A DNA stretch of 64,000 nt from Rheinheimera maricola (GCF_016918075.2 NZ_JAERPS020000001.1:930001-994000), one strand, 5' to 3'. Shown: positions 16,362 through 25,213, counted from the first letter of the stretch. The notes: a model not told the origin generated them from the letters alone. Program-made: numbers and translations.

Positions 16362-17393
16362 TTAGCTTTTGCCGCCTTGCAGTAATTCGGGATAAAGCGC
16401 CATGCTCTTTTTTAAGCTCGATACAGTCCGCTGTCTCAAGCTTGCTGGCGCTAACACCTCAATGCTGCTGCAATGCGACAAAATCCACCACTGTAACTGC
16501 CAGCCATCGGGTAGGGTAGCGCTGAGCAGTTGCCAGTCGGTTTCAGTTGGGCTGAGTGTCATATCTGCTGAAATTGGCGCTTCTTGTAGTAACTGGCTTA
16601 GGCTTGGGCTTACCCTTGCTTGCAGAGTGATAATTTCACCATTAGAGAACTGCAGCGCGCCGCTTTGCAGGTATCGCTGTAAGTTGAACCCAGCAGGGCT
16701 TTGCAACTGGTTATCCGTTAAACTCAGCTTGCTAAAGCGGTGTAAGGCAAATAAGCGAACATCATCGTATCCACTAACAGTGGCAACCAAATACGAGATA
16801 TGGCCACGCTGTACCAGACCTAACGGGTTTAGAGCATATTGTTTTTGCTGGCCGTCTTGCAGCGCTGTGTAAGTGACCTGCAGTTGATGGTTTTGGCTTA
16901 GGGCTTGTTGTACTTGCTCGTATAAATCGGCTGAAGTTGCAGGCGGCAGCATGGGTAAAGCAGGCGGTACCACGGCTATTTTATCCGCCAACCGGCTATT
17001 GCTATTACTGCCCTCCAGTGCCTGTAATTTGCTTTTAGCTTGGTTAAAGCGGCTGCTTAGGCCGTGCAGCAGTGCCTGCGGTAAAACGCTGTTCAGTGTG
17101 CCCTCAACCAACTGCAACATCATGGCATCGGCAACGCTAATGCCCGGTAGCTGAATATCTTTATTGTCCATCCAGCGCCATAAGTTAACGCCTTTGCTGT
17201 CGTCGCTAACGATTGGAAACACCATCGACAAGTCATTTAAGTCACGCTCTACCGTGCGTTTACTAACCTTAAACCCCTGGTTATCTAGCATAGCTTTAAG
17301 CTGCGATGCCGTTTTACCTTCGCCACGAGTGGGCAGTAAGTTCAGCAATTCCCATTGCCGGCTTAATGTAACATGTGACTTAGCAGAAGACAT
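16362..17393 (-). CDS. WYL-domain transcriptional regulator 1 (YafY-like)
   Basis: A 343-residue protein with an N-terminal DeoR-type winged helix (TASQLKAMLDNQGFKVSKRTVERDLNDL, residues about 28-55), a WYL domain around 165-240 (LQVTYTALQDGQQKQYALNP, then HISYLVATV) and a C-terminal WCX-like region. Known: WYL proteins sense ligands, often nucleic acid or nucleotide signals, and control defence genes. The gene reads toward the AAA gene, ending 2 bp from its stop, and is divergent from the HEPN gene at 17504 across a 110-bp spacer. It is likely to control one or both flanking units. Confidence 0.82.
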   Translation of the reverse strand: MSSAKSHVTLSRQWELLNLLPTRGEGKTASQLKAMLDNQGFKVSKRTVERDLNDLSMVFPIVSDDSKGVNLWRWMDNKDIQLPGISVADAMMLQLVEGTLNSVLPQALLHGLSSRFNQAKSKLQALEGSNSNSRLADKIAVVPPALPMLPPATSADLYEQVQQALSQNHQLQVTYTALQDGQQKQYALNPLGLVQRGHISYLVATVSGYDDVRLFALHRFSKLSLTDNQLQSPAGFNLQRYLQSGALQFSNGEIITLQARVSPSLSQLLQEAPISADMTLSPTETDWQLLSATLPDGWQLQWWILSHCSSIEVLAPASLRQRTVSSLKKSMALYPELLQGGKS

Positions 17394-17503
17394 AAAACCC
17401 CATCCCTGAAATAACTACAAAACAGCAGCTAAAAAGCTTGCTCGGTTATTAATCTTTATGGCAATAATAGAGACGCAGCCAGGAAATAGGAAGCTACACT
17501 GCT

Positions 17504-18175
17504 ATGCCACTAACGGACTTATCGCACGACGCACTAAAAACCTATCAACGACAGCACCGAGATGCGTTTCCCGAAAACCTGTCATTGCGTGTGCACCGGG
17601 CGTTAAGCTGGCTTAAGAAAGCCGAGCAAGCACGAACAGTGCAAGATGCCGATACTGAGTTTATTTATTATTGGATCAGCTTTAACGCCGCTTATGCCAA
17701 TGAATTTGGCGAAACCGAACGCTTGGCAGAGCAGCAACACTTTCAGGCGTTCTTAAGCAAAATCGCGGATCTTGATAACGACAACCTGCTATACAAAACT
17801 ATCTGGCAGCAGTTTAGCGGCAGTATCCGGCTGTTAATGGACAATCAGTATGTTTATCAGCCTTTTTGGGATTTTCAGCGCGGGCGCATTTCAGAAGCCG
17901 ATTGGCAACAGCGTTTTAATACATCTAAAGCCAGCTTGAATAAGGCCCTCGCCGAAAAGAATGTACCAAAAGCATTAGCATGTATCTTCGGCCGGTTTTA
18001 TACACTGCGTAACCAACTTATTCACGGTGGTGCGACCTATAACAGCAGCGTAAACCGCGAACAGTTAAAAGACGCCTGCAATTTACTGAATAAGGTTATA
18101 CCGCTGATTATCGCCCTGATGATGAGTGCACCAGGGCAGCTATGGGGTGATGCGTGTTACCCGGTTATTAAGTAA
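17504..18175 (+). CDS. HEPN-type protein, predicted RNase
   Basis: A 223-residue, mostly helical protein. RNQLIH at 169-174 is a full HEPN R-x4-H motif, followed by GG. An N-terminal motif FIYYWISFNAAYANEFGE (53-70) is typical of the Apea-like HEPN type. Known: HEPN domains with R-x4-H are usually metal-independent RNases in toxin, CRISPR and abortive-infection systems. It is followed after 29 bp by the JAMM-like gene, so the two are probably co-transcribed. Whether it acts with the AAA/WYL pair to the left is not shown. Confidence 0.72.
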   Translation: MPLTDLSHDALKTYQRQHRDAFPENLSLRVHRALSWLKKAEQARTVQDADTEFIYYWISFNAAYANEFGETERLAEQQHFQAFLSKIADLDNDNLLYKTIWQQFSGSIRLLMDNQYVYQPFWDFQRGRISEADWQQRFNTSKASLNKALAEKNVPKALACIFGRFYTLRNQLIHGGATYNSSVNREQLKDACNLLNKVIPLIIALMMSAPGQLWGDACYPVIK

Positions 18176-18204
18176 TTTTTTGAGTTTAAGGTTGAGGTGA
18201 TTTA

Positions 18205-18906
18205 ATGAAGCATATTGTTGAAATTTCAAAACAGGCGTTAACGCAAATGCTGCTTAATGGCTTTGAAGCTTTTGTTATTAAACACGGAGATAAAAAACGT
18301 TCGGGTATCGAGTTTCATGCCTCCTTATACGGTGATATTAAAATCTTAGATAAAGGGAAGAAATACCGTCATGTAATTGAATTTATCTCTGTAGATACAT
18401 CCGCAGAGATGAATAGTGGTTCGGTAAGCTTTTCTATAGAGGCGTCTGATTTAAAAGAAGATATTGCGGAGCAGATGGGATTTTACCAACTGGGGAAAAT
18501 GCACTCACATCCTTACCTCGCGCATGAAATGTCGGTTGATGAAGTTCGAAAACAAGGCTTTGATTTTTCTCCAGGTGACTTAGAAGCAATTTCCGACGCG
18601 ATAGATCGATACGAAGAAGGCCTCGGCTACCATTTAGAGGTGTTATTAACGATCACGGAAATGAAGCAAAAGAACACATCATTGGACGGTCGTAAGGAAT
18701 CTAATTTATTTGAGTTCTCTGTTGGCAACTGTAAATGCTTTTTGCACGCTCAAGTGTTTTCAAAGTCTGATGATAAATTGCATTGGGACGACACCGAGTT
18801 GCGTTGTAGCTTTTTAGAGCAAAACGGCCATCTCGAAGCGAATTTTGGACTTATAAAAGCCAAGAAAGGCCGCAAAAGAGTGCTGGAGTATAAGCCAAAT
18901 AACTAG
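18205..18906 (+). CDS. JAMM/JAB-type metalloprotease-like protein
   Basis: A 233-residue protein from ATG 18205 with GAGGTGATTTA upstream. Candidate JAMM residues are E36, H100 and H102 (KMHSHP), S122 and D125 (SPGD). The gap between HSH and SPGD is longer than the usual seven residues, so this is a variant or an active site with an insert. Known: JAMM proteases cleave isopeptide or peptide bonds after ubiquitin-like domains and occur in CBASS and other defence operons. No ubiquitin-like, E1 or E2 gene is nearby. The gene is AT-richer than the HEPN gene before it, which hints at separate origin. Confidence 0.6.
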   Translation: MKHIVEISKQALTQMLLNGFEAFVIKHGDKKRSGIEFHASLYGDIKILDKGKKYRHVIEFISVDTSAEMNSGSVSFSIEASDLKEDIAEQMGFYQLGKMHSHPYLAHEMSVDEVRKQGFDFSPGDLEAISDAIDRYEEGLGYHLEVLLTITEMKQKNTSLDGRKESNLFEFSVGNCKCFLHAQVFSKSDDKLHWDDTELRCSFLEQNGHLEANFGLIKAKKGRKRVLEYKPNN

Positions 18907-18919
18907 ACGCTAGTGAGTT

Positions 18920-18943
18920 GTCAGCATGTCGCAACTTGCTGAC
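18920..18943. terminator. hairpin between convergent genes
   Basis: GTCAGCA and TGCTGAC form a perfect 7-bp stem with a 10-nt loop, placed in the 39-bp gap between two convergent stop codons. It lacks a strong T run on either side, so it may be a weak bidirectional terminator. Confidence 0.45.
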
Positions 18944-18945
18944 GG

Positions 18946-19269
18946 CTAAGTTGAGGTCGATACATTTTCAAGCTTTAAAAAGTAGCGGTCTTCCAAATTG
19001 TATCCTTTCAAGAGTGCCTCTGGCAGCAACAACAAATTGCCCTGGCGCTCTAATTCTTGGTAGGTGCCTTGAAGTATCAGATGTAGCCTTTGCTGATCAC
19101 AGGGCTCAACATTAGCCACCAAGCGTCGCAATAGCTGGTTGTTTAGATCAACGGGCAAAATATGCCAGCAGTTGGCATCGTCTGCCTGGCAAATCACATA
19201 GCGTTGCTCGGGCAGGTGGTCAGGTAACACCAGATAATTTTCGAAACGTTCTAATTGAATACTTTTCAT
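18946..19269 (-). CDS. small protein of unknown function, possibly AbrB/MraZ-like
   Basis: A 107-residue protein. The second half (YQELERQGNLLLLPEALLKGYNLEDRYFLKLEN) has the look of a swapped-hairpin AbrB/MraZ DNA-binding unit, where a short strand, LPxxLR-type turn and second strand alternate. The first half (VLPDHLPEQRYVIC) could be the partner repeat. This is pattern-based and weak. No clear Shine-Dalgarno site precedes the ATG at 19269. It is convergent with the JAMM-like gene and divergent from the second AAA gene. Confidence 0.5.
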   Translation of the reverse strand: MKSIQLERFENYLVLPDHLPEQRYVICQADDANCWHILPVDLNNQLLRRLVANVEPCDQQRLHLILQGTYQELERQGNLLLLPEALLKGYNLEDRYFLKLENVSTST

Positions 19270-19413
19270 AATGCTTGTTTACGGACTCATTTAACTACCA
19301 CTACACTAATTAGAATTAGCGACAGCTTGCGTCGCGATAACCATAAAATCTGCGGTGGTAATGATTTATCAGGGTCTGTTGTATTTGCTGGATAAGTAAA
19401 TTTTCCCCATCGC

Positions 19414-19432
19414 GACTTCAACTTTTGAAGTC
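19414..19432 (+). promoter_or_regulatory. inverted repeat upstream of AAA gene 2
   Basis: GACTTCAA-CTT-TTGAAGTC is a perfect 8-bp inverted repeat 43 bp before ATG 19476. A related TTCA...TGAA palindrome lies at 22612-22628, after the WYL gene of the same cluster. Both are candidate sites for WYL regulator 2. A further inverted repeat, GCGAC/GTCGC, lies near 19320-19340. Confidence 0.5.
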
Positions 19433-19475
19433 AGCTTTTACTAAAGTGCTGATCTAACTACTAAGAGGTCAGCCT

Positions 19476-21530
19476 ATGGAACAAGTCTTTTTAAAACCAA
19501 TTTCTGCCACCACTTATCATGTCAATCCAACGGTATCGGCAGATTTAGCCATTGCCGTGCGCTGGGTGTTGCAGATACAGCAGCGCTATTACCGCTATCG
19601 TTGCGCCAAGGCACTGGAGTTTCTTGGTTTTAAAGAAGACTGCGCCGAACGTCTAATCACAGATGAGTCAGCTATAGGCTATAACCAGCTTATCAGTACC
19701 CTTGATGAGTATATTGCTTCCCAACCTGCCTTATCACTCGAAACCAATATTCAGCAGTTTGGCCAGTTATTTGGGTTAACAGCGCTGGAAGTGAGTATTT
19801 TTCGTTTTGTGCTCATCGCCCGCAGCTGGCGCCTGGTGTTCAGTGATGTGCGCGCATCAAGGTATTACGCTACCAGCAACGATGTGTTTGAGCTGGTGGC
19901 ACATTGCATTAACGCTAATGCCGATGATGTGGAAATGGCCCTGATGCCAAGCTCTACTTTAGCGTTGTGCAATCTGGTAACCATGGAGCGTGGCAGTGAT
20001 TTGGCTGACCATTTTAGATCGCTGCGGGTGTTTGATAAGTTGTTTGCTAACGACTGTAATCCAAACGATTTATTGCAGAAGTTCAGCCATACCGCTGAAG
20101 CTCCGGAACTTAATGCCACAGACTTTCCGTATCTTGCTGATGCCGTGCAATTAATGCAGCGTTTGTTGTCATACGCGCTTAGTAATCGTCAAACCGGAGT
20201 GAATTTTTTACTTTATGGCCCGCCCGGTACCGGTAAAACCGAGCTGGCGAAGTGGCTTGGTCATCAGGTTGGCCGCCATGTAATGGGCGTCAGCGCCTTT
20301 TCTGGTGTTGATGTGCATGGCGCAAAATCACGGCTTAATGCATTGTTGATGTGCCAACGGTTATATGCGGCCAGCGGAGATAGAGTGCTGATATTTGATG
20401 AAGCTGATGACGTACTACCCAGTCAGGTCGGCATTGCTGTGGGGAATACCGATGCGTTAAAAATGGCGATTAACCAGTTACTTGAAACTAACGCAACACC
20501 CTGCATCTGGATTTGTAACAGCATTCGTCATTTCGACTCGGCACAGCTGCGACGGTTTAGTCAGATCATTCACGTTGAAACCCCGCCGCAAGCCGTGCGG
20601 CAAAATATCGCAGAGCGTTATCTGGCTGATACCGGCGTGAGCAAAGCTTATATTTCAGCGCTGGCTTACGATGAGCAAATCAGCCCAGCACTGTTGGCGC
20701 AGCTTGCCAAAGGTAATGCAGCACTGAGTAATAGCTCGCTGCCAGACAAAGAACGTGACTTTGATTTACTGCTAAACCCATTATTGCAAGCGCGCTTAGG
20801 CCGTCGTCGCAAAGTTACTGGCCAGGCTGAGATTAACCCGGCCTATTACAATACCTCCGTGTGTATGGCGGAGTTAGCCAGGCAGTTTAAACACACGCCA
20901 GATATACGCTTATGTCTTTATGGGCCGCCGGGTACTGGCAAAACCAGCTATGCGGCTTTTTTGGCCCAGCAAGCGCAAAAGCCTTTGCTGAAAAAAAATG
21001 CCAGTGAATTACTCGGTAGCTTCGTCGGTGAAACCGAAAAGGCTATCGCTGATGCTTTTGCCGAGGCGCAGCACAGCGGCGCAATTTTATTGCTGGATGA
21101 GGTAGATAGCTTTCTTGGCAAGCGCCAGCAGGCCGAAAGGCACTGGCAGAAAACCATGACCAACGAGTTGCTGGCGCAACTCGACCAATATCAAGGCGCT
21201 TTGGTGTGCACCACTAATTTTATTGAGCTGTTAGATCCGGCGGCGGTGCGTCGTTTTGATTTAAAAATTCAGCTGGATTACTTAACAGCCGAGCAGGCCT
21301 GGCAACTGTTTTGTGAGCTGACACAGATGCTAAGCATGCCGCCGCCATTAACTGTGATCCAGCAGCAGCTTACAGCACTTAAACTCACGCCAGCAGACTT
21401 CGCCATTGTTAAACGACAAATGCGTTTGCAACCCCGTGAAGCAATTAGCAGCGATAATGTTATTGCGGCGCTGCGGGCAGAAGCCGACTTACGCCAGCCG
21501 GTAATCAATGCCATTGGCTTTGTGCATTAA
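19476..21530 (+). CDS. tandem-AAA ATPase 2
   Basis: A 684-residue paralogue of the 14272 gene with the same layout: helical N-terminal region, module 1 with GPPGTGKT near 247 and LIFDEADDV near 305, and module 2 with GPPGTGKT near 482, LLLDEVDSF near 537 and RRFDLK. Module 1 lacks a clear second arginine finger beyond RRFSQ, while module 2 looks fully active. AGAGG precedes the ATG by 8 nt. It is followed in the same direction by a WYL gene at 21597. The repeated AAA-AAA plus WYL pairing suggests that the two form a functional unit. The substrate is unknown. Confidence 0.8.
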   Translation: MEQVFLKPISATTYHVNPTVSADLAIAVRWVLQIQQRYYRYRCAKALEFLGFKEDCAERLITDESAIGYNQLISTLDEYIASQPALSLETNIQQFGQLFGLTALEVSIFRFVLIARSWRLVFSDVRASRYYATSNDVFELVAHCINANADDVEMALMPSSTLALCNLVTMERGSDLADHFRSLRVFDKLFANDCNPNDLLQKFSHTAEAPELNATDFPYLADAVQLMQRLLSYALSNRQTGVNFLLYGPPGTGKTELAKWLGHQVGRHVMGVSAFSGVDVHGAKSRLNALLMCQRLYAASGDRVLIFDEADDVLPSQVGIAVGNTDALKMAINQLLETNATPCIWICNSIRHFDSAQLRRFSQIIHVETPPQAVRQNIAERYLADTGVSKAYISALAYDEQISPALLAQLAKGNAALSNSSLPDKERDFDLLLNPLLQARLGRRRKVTGQAEINPAYYNTSVCMAELARQFKHTPDIRLCLYGPPGTGKTSYAAFLAQQAQKPLLKKNASELLGSFVGETEKAIADAFAEAQHSGAILLLDEVDSFLGKRQQAERHWQKTMTNELLAQLDQYQGALVCTTNFIELLDPAAVRRFDLKIQLDYLTAEQAWQLFCELTQMLSMPPPLTVIQQQLTALKLTPADFAIVKRQMRLQPREAISSDNVIAALRAEADLRQPVINAIGFVH

Positions 21531-21596
21531 GTTATGGCTAACAAGAAAGTTAAAGTTGTTGTATAACAAAGCTAATCTATTTCCACAGGGCCCATT

Positions 21597-22592
21597 ATGG
21601 AACCGTTAATTGATGCCATTTATCGTCTTTTACCTACTAGGGCTGAAGCTGCGTTAAGTGCCAGCTTGCTGCGTGACAAGCTGGAAAATCATCATGAGTT
21701 ACTTGAGTGTACTAACAAGAAAACCAGGTACCAGAAAGTGAAGCGGCAACTTGATAAGTTAGAGGCCGACAAAGCGGGCAAAATCTTTGTGCAGCCCCAG
21801 GGTAAAGAGAACCTTTACTGGAAACGATGTGAGCCAGAGCAGCAACTGCACTATTTGTTAACGCAATTATCCTTGTTTCAGGATGTGATAAAACAGCGCT
21901 TACCTGCATCACAACAGCAGCAACTTGCTGATGTGATGCAAAGCCTGCCTGACAACAAAGCGAATTGGCTGCGTAAAATCTATATTGCACCATCCAGTGT
22001 CTGGCAGCCACCCAAACTTGATCCTGCTGTTACATCTGTCGTGTATCAAGCGATAGAAGAAAACAAGGTCTTTAGTTGTGACTACACCACCTTAGATGGT
22101 ATCACCCGTCGCCAAACCCTGGTGCCTTGGGGGCTAATGACCAAAGCTGAAAAGGTCTATGTGCTGGCGATTAGACGCGGCAGCACCAAGCCAGCCCCGA
22201 TAACCTATGCGCTGATAAGTATCCGCAACGCTGAACTGGGTGATCGTCAAGCCTTACTGGAAGGCTTGCCGCCCGATACCGATTTGCGCACTTATTGTGA
22301 AGCTCACAATATTGGCTCTTTTGCCGCAGAGGCAAAGCAAATTACATTAGTAGTGCGCTTTTATGGTAATGCCGGGCGTAACATAAAAGAAACCCCGTTA
22401 AGTGACGATATGCAGGTGCATGAAATTAACGAGCGATGTCGCGAGGTGATTGCAACGGTGCAAAACTCGGTTGAACTGAGAAAATACCTGCGCGGCTTTG
22501 GTGAACAAGCCGAGGTTATTGCTCCGCCAGAGCTCCGCCAGCAAATGGTGGCAGAATTACATGCTTGGTTAACACGTTACCAAACAAAATAA
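21597..22592 (+). CDS. WYL-domain protein 2
   Basis: A 331-residue protein with a winged-helix-like N-terminus (about 1-75, with a KVKRQLDKLEADKAG helix), a WYL domain around 150-215 (FSCDYTTLDGITRRQTLVPWG, then EKVYVLAIRR) and a C-terminal WCX-like domain (ITLVVRFYGNAGRNIKETPLS). It follows AAA gene 2 by 66 bp on the same strand and is probably co-transcribed. It differs from WYL 1 enough to be a distant relative. It is a likely sensor-repressor for this cluster. Confidence 0.78.
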   Translation: MEPLIDAIYRLLPTRAEAALSASLLRDKLENHHELLECTNKKTRYQKVKRQLDKLEADKAGKIFVQPQGKENLYWKRCEPEQQLHYLLTQLSLFQDVIKQRLPASQQQQLADVMQSLPDNKANWLRKIYIAPSSVWQPPKLDPAVTSVVYQAIEENKVFSCDYTTLDGITRRQTLVPWGLMTKAEKVYVLAIRRGSTKPAPITYALISIRNAELGDRQALLEGLPPDTDLRTYCEAHNIGSFAAEAKQITLVVRFYGNAGRNIKETPLSDDMQVHEINERCREVIATVQNSVELRKYLRGFGEQAEVIAPPELRQQMVAELHAWLTRYQTK

Positions 22593-22611
22593 TTTGTTTA
22601 GTCAAAAGATA

Positions 22612-22628
22612 GCTTCATTAATTGAAGC
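22612..22628 (+). promoter_or_regulatory. palindrome upstream of the 22693 gene
   Basis: GCTTCA-TTAAT-TGAAGC, with 6-bp arms, lies 64 bp before ATG 22693. It shares the TTCA...TGAA pattern with the inverted repeat at 19414-19432, so it may be a second site for the same regulator. Confidence 0.4.
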
Positions 22629-22692
22629 CAGCTATTGCTAGCATTACCTCCAACACGGGGTTACATCACCCGCCAACACTCCGGAGGTCTGT

Positions 22693-23151
22693 ATGCATGA
22701 CACTGTCGCCGTATTTAAAAAACTGGTAATGCCGCTAAAACAACTGGGTTTTCACTCCGAGCGCCCGTTATTACCTATAGTGCGTGAGTTAACCCAATAT
22801 ACGTCGTTATCTGAAGAGGCGAAGTTAGTATTAAGTGCATGCCTGGCTGCTGATTTACAGGTGGAGGAAGACTTTGACGACAGCGCCCGATATATCACCC
22901 AAAACGTGGCTTTTTACGGCGTGTATTATGACCACAATAGCGCGGAGATTGTATTTACCAGTGAGGCTAACGGCGAACTGCTGCGTTTATCACGTCATCA
23001 AGCCGTTGGTTTACCGGTGCCGATTAAAACCGAGTTTCATCAAATCTACTTTGGTTACCTGCTAAGGCGCCAATTACTTCGCCAACAAGATGTGCTGGTG
23101 GTTACAGTCTGCCAAAGCGAGCATAACGGAGGACAAAATCATGAAATTTAA
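22693..23151 (+). CDS. protein of unknown function
   Basis: A 152-residue protein with CCGGAGG shortly before ATG 22693. It is soluble, with no signal peptide or membrane segment. A helical first half (VFKKLVMPLKQLGF; SEEAKLVLSACLAAD) is followed by a strand-rich half (VAFYGVYYDHNSAEIVF). The end overlaps the next gene by 11 bp, so the pair is probably translationally coupled. I do not recognise the family. Confidence 0.6.
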   Translation: MHDTVAVFKKLVMPLKQLGFHSERPLLPIVRELTQYTSLSEEAKLVLSACLAADLQVEEDFDDSARYITQNVAFYGVYYDHNSAEIVFTSEANGELLRLSRHQAVGLPVPIKTEFHQIYFGYLLRRQLLRQQDVLVVTVCQSEHNGGQNHEI

Positions 23152-23449
23152 TAATCGTTATGTTTCAACCGCGCTTATCCATTTGCTGGCTGACATTACC
23201 AATGAAGCGGAACAGCCCAAAAGGTTGCGAGACATGTCGATGCCTGCAGCACTTTACAGCCTGTTCGAAACCGCCTGTATCGGGTTTGGCTGGTTAATGT
23301 TCTCCATTTTTATGGGGCTTGGCTTTGAAAGCGAACTGGCCGTGGCCATTACCTGGTGTTTTGGTGCTGCCCATGTGATTACCCGGCTGTTTTTTATCAA
23401 ACACTTTAACCAGTTTATCGTTGATTGTGAGAATGAAGTCAGCGACTGA
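23141..23449 (+). CDS. small two-helix membrane protein
   Basis: The ATG at 23141 is chosen because GGAGG lies 8 nt upstream; an upstream in-frame ATG at 23090 lies inside the previous gene. The product has 102 residues with two membrane helices at about 41-60 (CIGFGWLMFSIFMGLGF) and 65-85 (LAVAITWCFGAAHVITRLFFI). It overlaps the preceding gene. A membrane partner for the preceding protein is a reasonable guess; no family is recognised. Confidence 0.6.
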   Translation: MKFNNRYVSTALIHLLADITNEAEQPKRLRDMSMPAALYSLFETACIGFGWLMFSIFMGLGFESELAVAITWCFGAAHVITRLFFIKHFNQFIVDCENEVSD

Positions 23450-23491
23450 GACAACACGCTAAAACGTCTTAATTTTACCAATAGGTGCCCT

Positions 23492-24052
23492 ATGATTATA
23501 TTTATCCACGGTTTCGGCTCAGACGGCTTTGGCAGCAAAGCCAAGCTGCTGCGACAATATTGCGCCCAGCAGAATATCGCGTTTATTGCGCCATCATTAT
23601 CGACCATACCCGACCTGGCGATATCCACCTTAGAAGAGCTTATTCAGCAGTGGCAACGTTATGAAGAGGTCAAGCTAGTAGGCTCATCGCTGGGCGGCTT
23701 TTATGCCATGTACCTGGCAGACAAATACAACCTGCCAGTCGTGCTGATTAACCCCTCAATGGCGCCGGGCTTTACCTTGCAAAAACGAGTAGGCCAAGCT
23801 GTTAATTTTCATGATTTCTCCAGCTATGAATGGAACGAGACTCACGTGCAAAGCCTTGAAAAGTATCAGTGTTCTTTCAGTGGACAGCGTTGTTTATTAT
23901 TGGTACAAACAGGTGATGACGTGCTGGACTACAAACTGGCAGTAGACAAACTACCTGACGCACAGCATGTGATAGAGCAGGGGGGCAATCATGGGTTTGA
24001 AGGCTTTGAGCGGTATTTGGATGAAGTCTTTGAGTTTATCTTAAGCCATTAA
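23492..24052 (+). CDS. YqiA/UPF0227-type alpha/beta hydrolase
   Basis: A 186-residue small alpha/beta hydrolase: oxyanion start FIHGFGSDGFGSKA, nucleophile elbow GSSLGG (S68 region), acid TGDDVLDY and histidine GGNHGFEGF. The size and motifs match the YqiA esterase group, which hydrolyse short acyl esters. A small hairpin ATAGG-TGC-CCTAT spans its ribosome site and start. It follows the two-gene unit by 42 bp. Its role in a defence context is unknown; it could also be a passenger. Confidence 0.8.
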   Translation: MIIFIHGFGSDGFGSKAKLLRQYCAQQNIAFIAPSLSTIPDLAISTLEELIQQWQRYEEVKLVGSSLGGFYAMYLADKYNLPVVLINPSMAPGFTLQKRVGQAVNFHDFSSYEWNETHVQSLEKYQCSFSGQRCLLLVQTGDDVLDYKLAVDKLPDAQHVIEQGGNHGFEGFERYLDEVFEFILSH

Positions 24053-24064
24053 CAAGGAGAGATT

Positions 24065-25177
24065 ATGCCGTTGTATTCAGAAATTTTAAAAGAAATCCAA
24101 GACAAAAATGTACCGGAAGAGTTTAAAGTTGGTGACTTGATAAAAAAGCCTACTAGCAATAATTTGTTTAAGGTCGGTGATCAGGTTTATGCGCTAAGCA
24201 CCCTCAGAACGATGCTCGCAAATCTGGCGATAGATAAAAAAGACAATTCTTTTGGCCATCATGTCCAACATGCTGAGGATGTCAAATACATTCGGGTATC
24301 AAGAGGGCTTTATCGGCTCAACTGTAACCCAGAGCAGTTGCATGCTTCGGTAGTCTCTGATGAGAATGCTGAACAAACCATCCAGGATAACAGTTCAGAA
24401 CTCATTCAATTTGATATCAAGCTAACTACAGCGCCTAACAATGTTGCAGCATACGTTGTTGATTATCTTCAGCGTGTGCCGTTTCAGTATTTCTTTAAAA
24501 AGCAAAATAAAACACATCCCAAAAAACCTGCTCAAGGCTTAAATGAACGGCTAAACGCGTATTTTTGGCCCGATCTCTCTGTTAGCTGGCATAGTACCCA
24601 ACAAGAAATCCAAAGCTATGTAACGCAGTTTAGAAGTATAGAATGTAATAAAGATCAGCCAGATACTGCAGAAAAATTACTAGCTTTGTTCAGCGAAATT
24701 TGTCGTTGGGGCGGTGTTAAATTACCCAGCATATCGGCTGCAGATTTGAAACTACAAGTATTTTCAGTGTTAGACATACTGGATGACGGTGGAGTCCCAG
24801 ATAACAATTTTACAATCAATAGTGCGTATACCAAGCTCTATGCTATTGCCCGTCCAGATAGTTTTATTATTTTTGACTCTCGTGTGGCAGCGGCGCTTAC
24901 CAGCATAATCGACTCGAAATACCACGATTTGGTTAGTCTGCCCGACTGGTCAAAATACAAAAACTTGGGATTCGTAAATGGCCGGGGAGGAAGTAGGCCA
25001 AGGTTATTACTCAATAAGTGGAAAAATGGCTATCAAAAATGGTCAGCACAAATTTCAGCCAATATGCTATGCCAAGACATTATCAGCATAATAAACACAA
25101 CCCCTCTGCACTATGGCTTTGCTCAGGCAATAACGCTTCGTGAACTAGAGGCAATATTGTTTATGGAAGGTTATTAG
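24065..25177 (+). CDS. protein of unknown function with HTH-like N-terminus
   Basis: A 370-residue protein from ATG 24065 with AAGGAGA upstream, 12 bp after the hydrolase gene. The first 90 residues (STLRTMLANLAIDKKDNSFG, then IRVSRGLYRLN) look like the DNA-reading N-terminal module of several restriction-type endonucleases. A later segment (YTKLYAIARPDSFIIFDSRVAAAL, about 257-280) recalls helix-hairpin-helix glycosylase-like proteins. No clear nuclease residues can be assigned. Low GC and lone codon use suggest transfer. It may be a restriction or DNA-repair-like effector. Confidence 0.5.
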   Translation: MPLYSEILKEIQDKNVPEEFKVGDLIKKPTSNNLFKVGDQVYALSTLRTMLANLAIDKKDNSFGHHVQHAEDVKYIRVSRGLYRLNCNPEQLHASVVSDENAEQTIQDNSSELIQFDIKLTTAPNNVAAYVVDYLQRVPFQYFFKKQNKTHPKKPAQGLNERLNAYFWPDLSVSWHSTQQEIQSYVTQFRSIECNKDQPDTAEKLLALFSEICRWGGVKLPSISAADLKLQVFSVLDILDDGGVPDNNFTINSAYTKLYAIARPDSFIIFDSRVAAALTSIIDSKYHDLVSLPDWSKYKNLGFVNGRGGSRPRLLLNKWKNGYQKWSAQISANMLCQDIISIINTTPLHYGFAQAITLRELEAILFMEGY

Positions 25178-25213
25178 GTGTTATGCATTAGGAATTGGAG
25201 TATGGTCGATTAT

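Noticed and set aside
16402-16872. Plus-strand open frame of 156 codons antisense to WYL regulator 1
   Set aside because: The minus-strand frame encodes a clear WYL protein; the plus frame has no known motif and no ribosome site.
24065-25177. Clear restriction endonuclease call for the 370-residue protein
   Set aside because: Only an HTH-like start is suggestive; no PD-(D/E)xK, HNH or GIY-YIG residues can be assigned.
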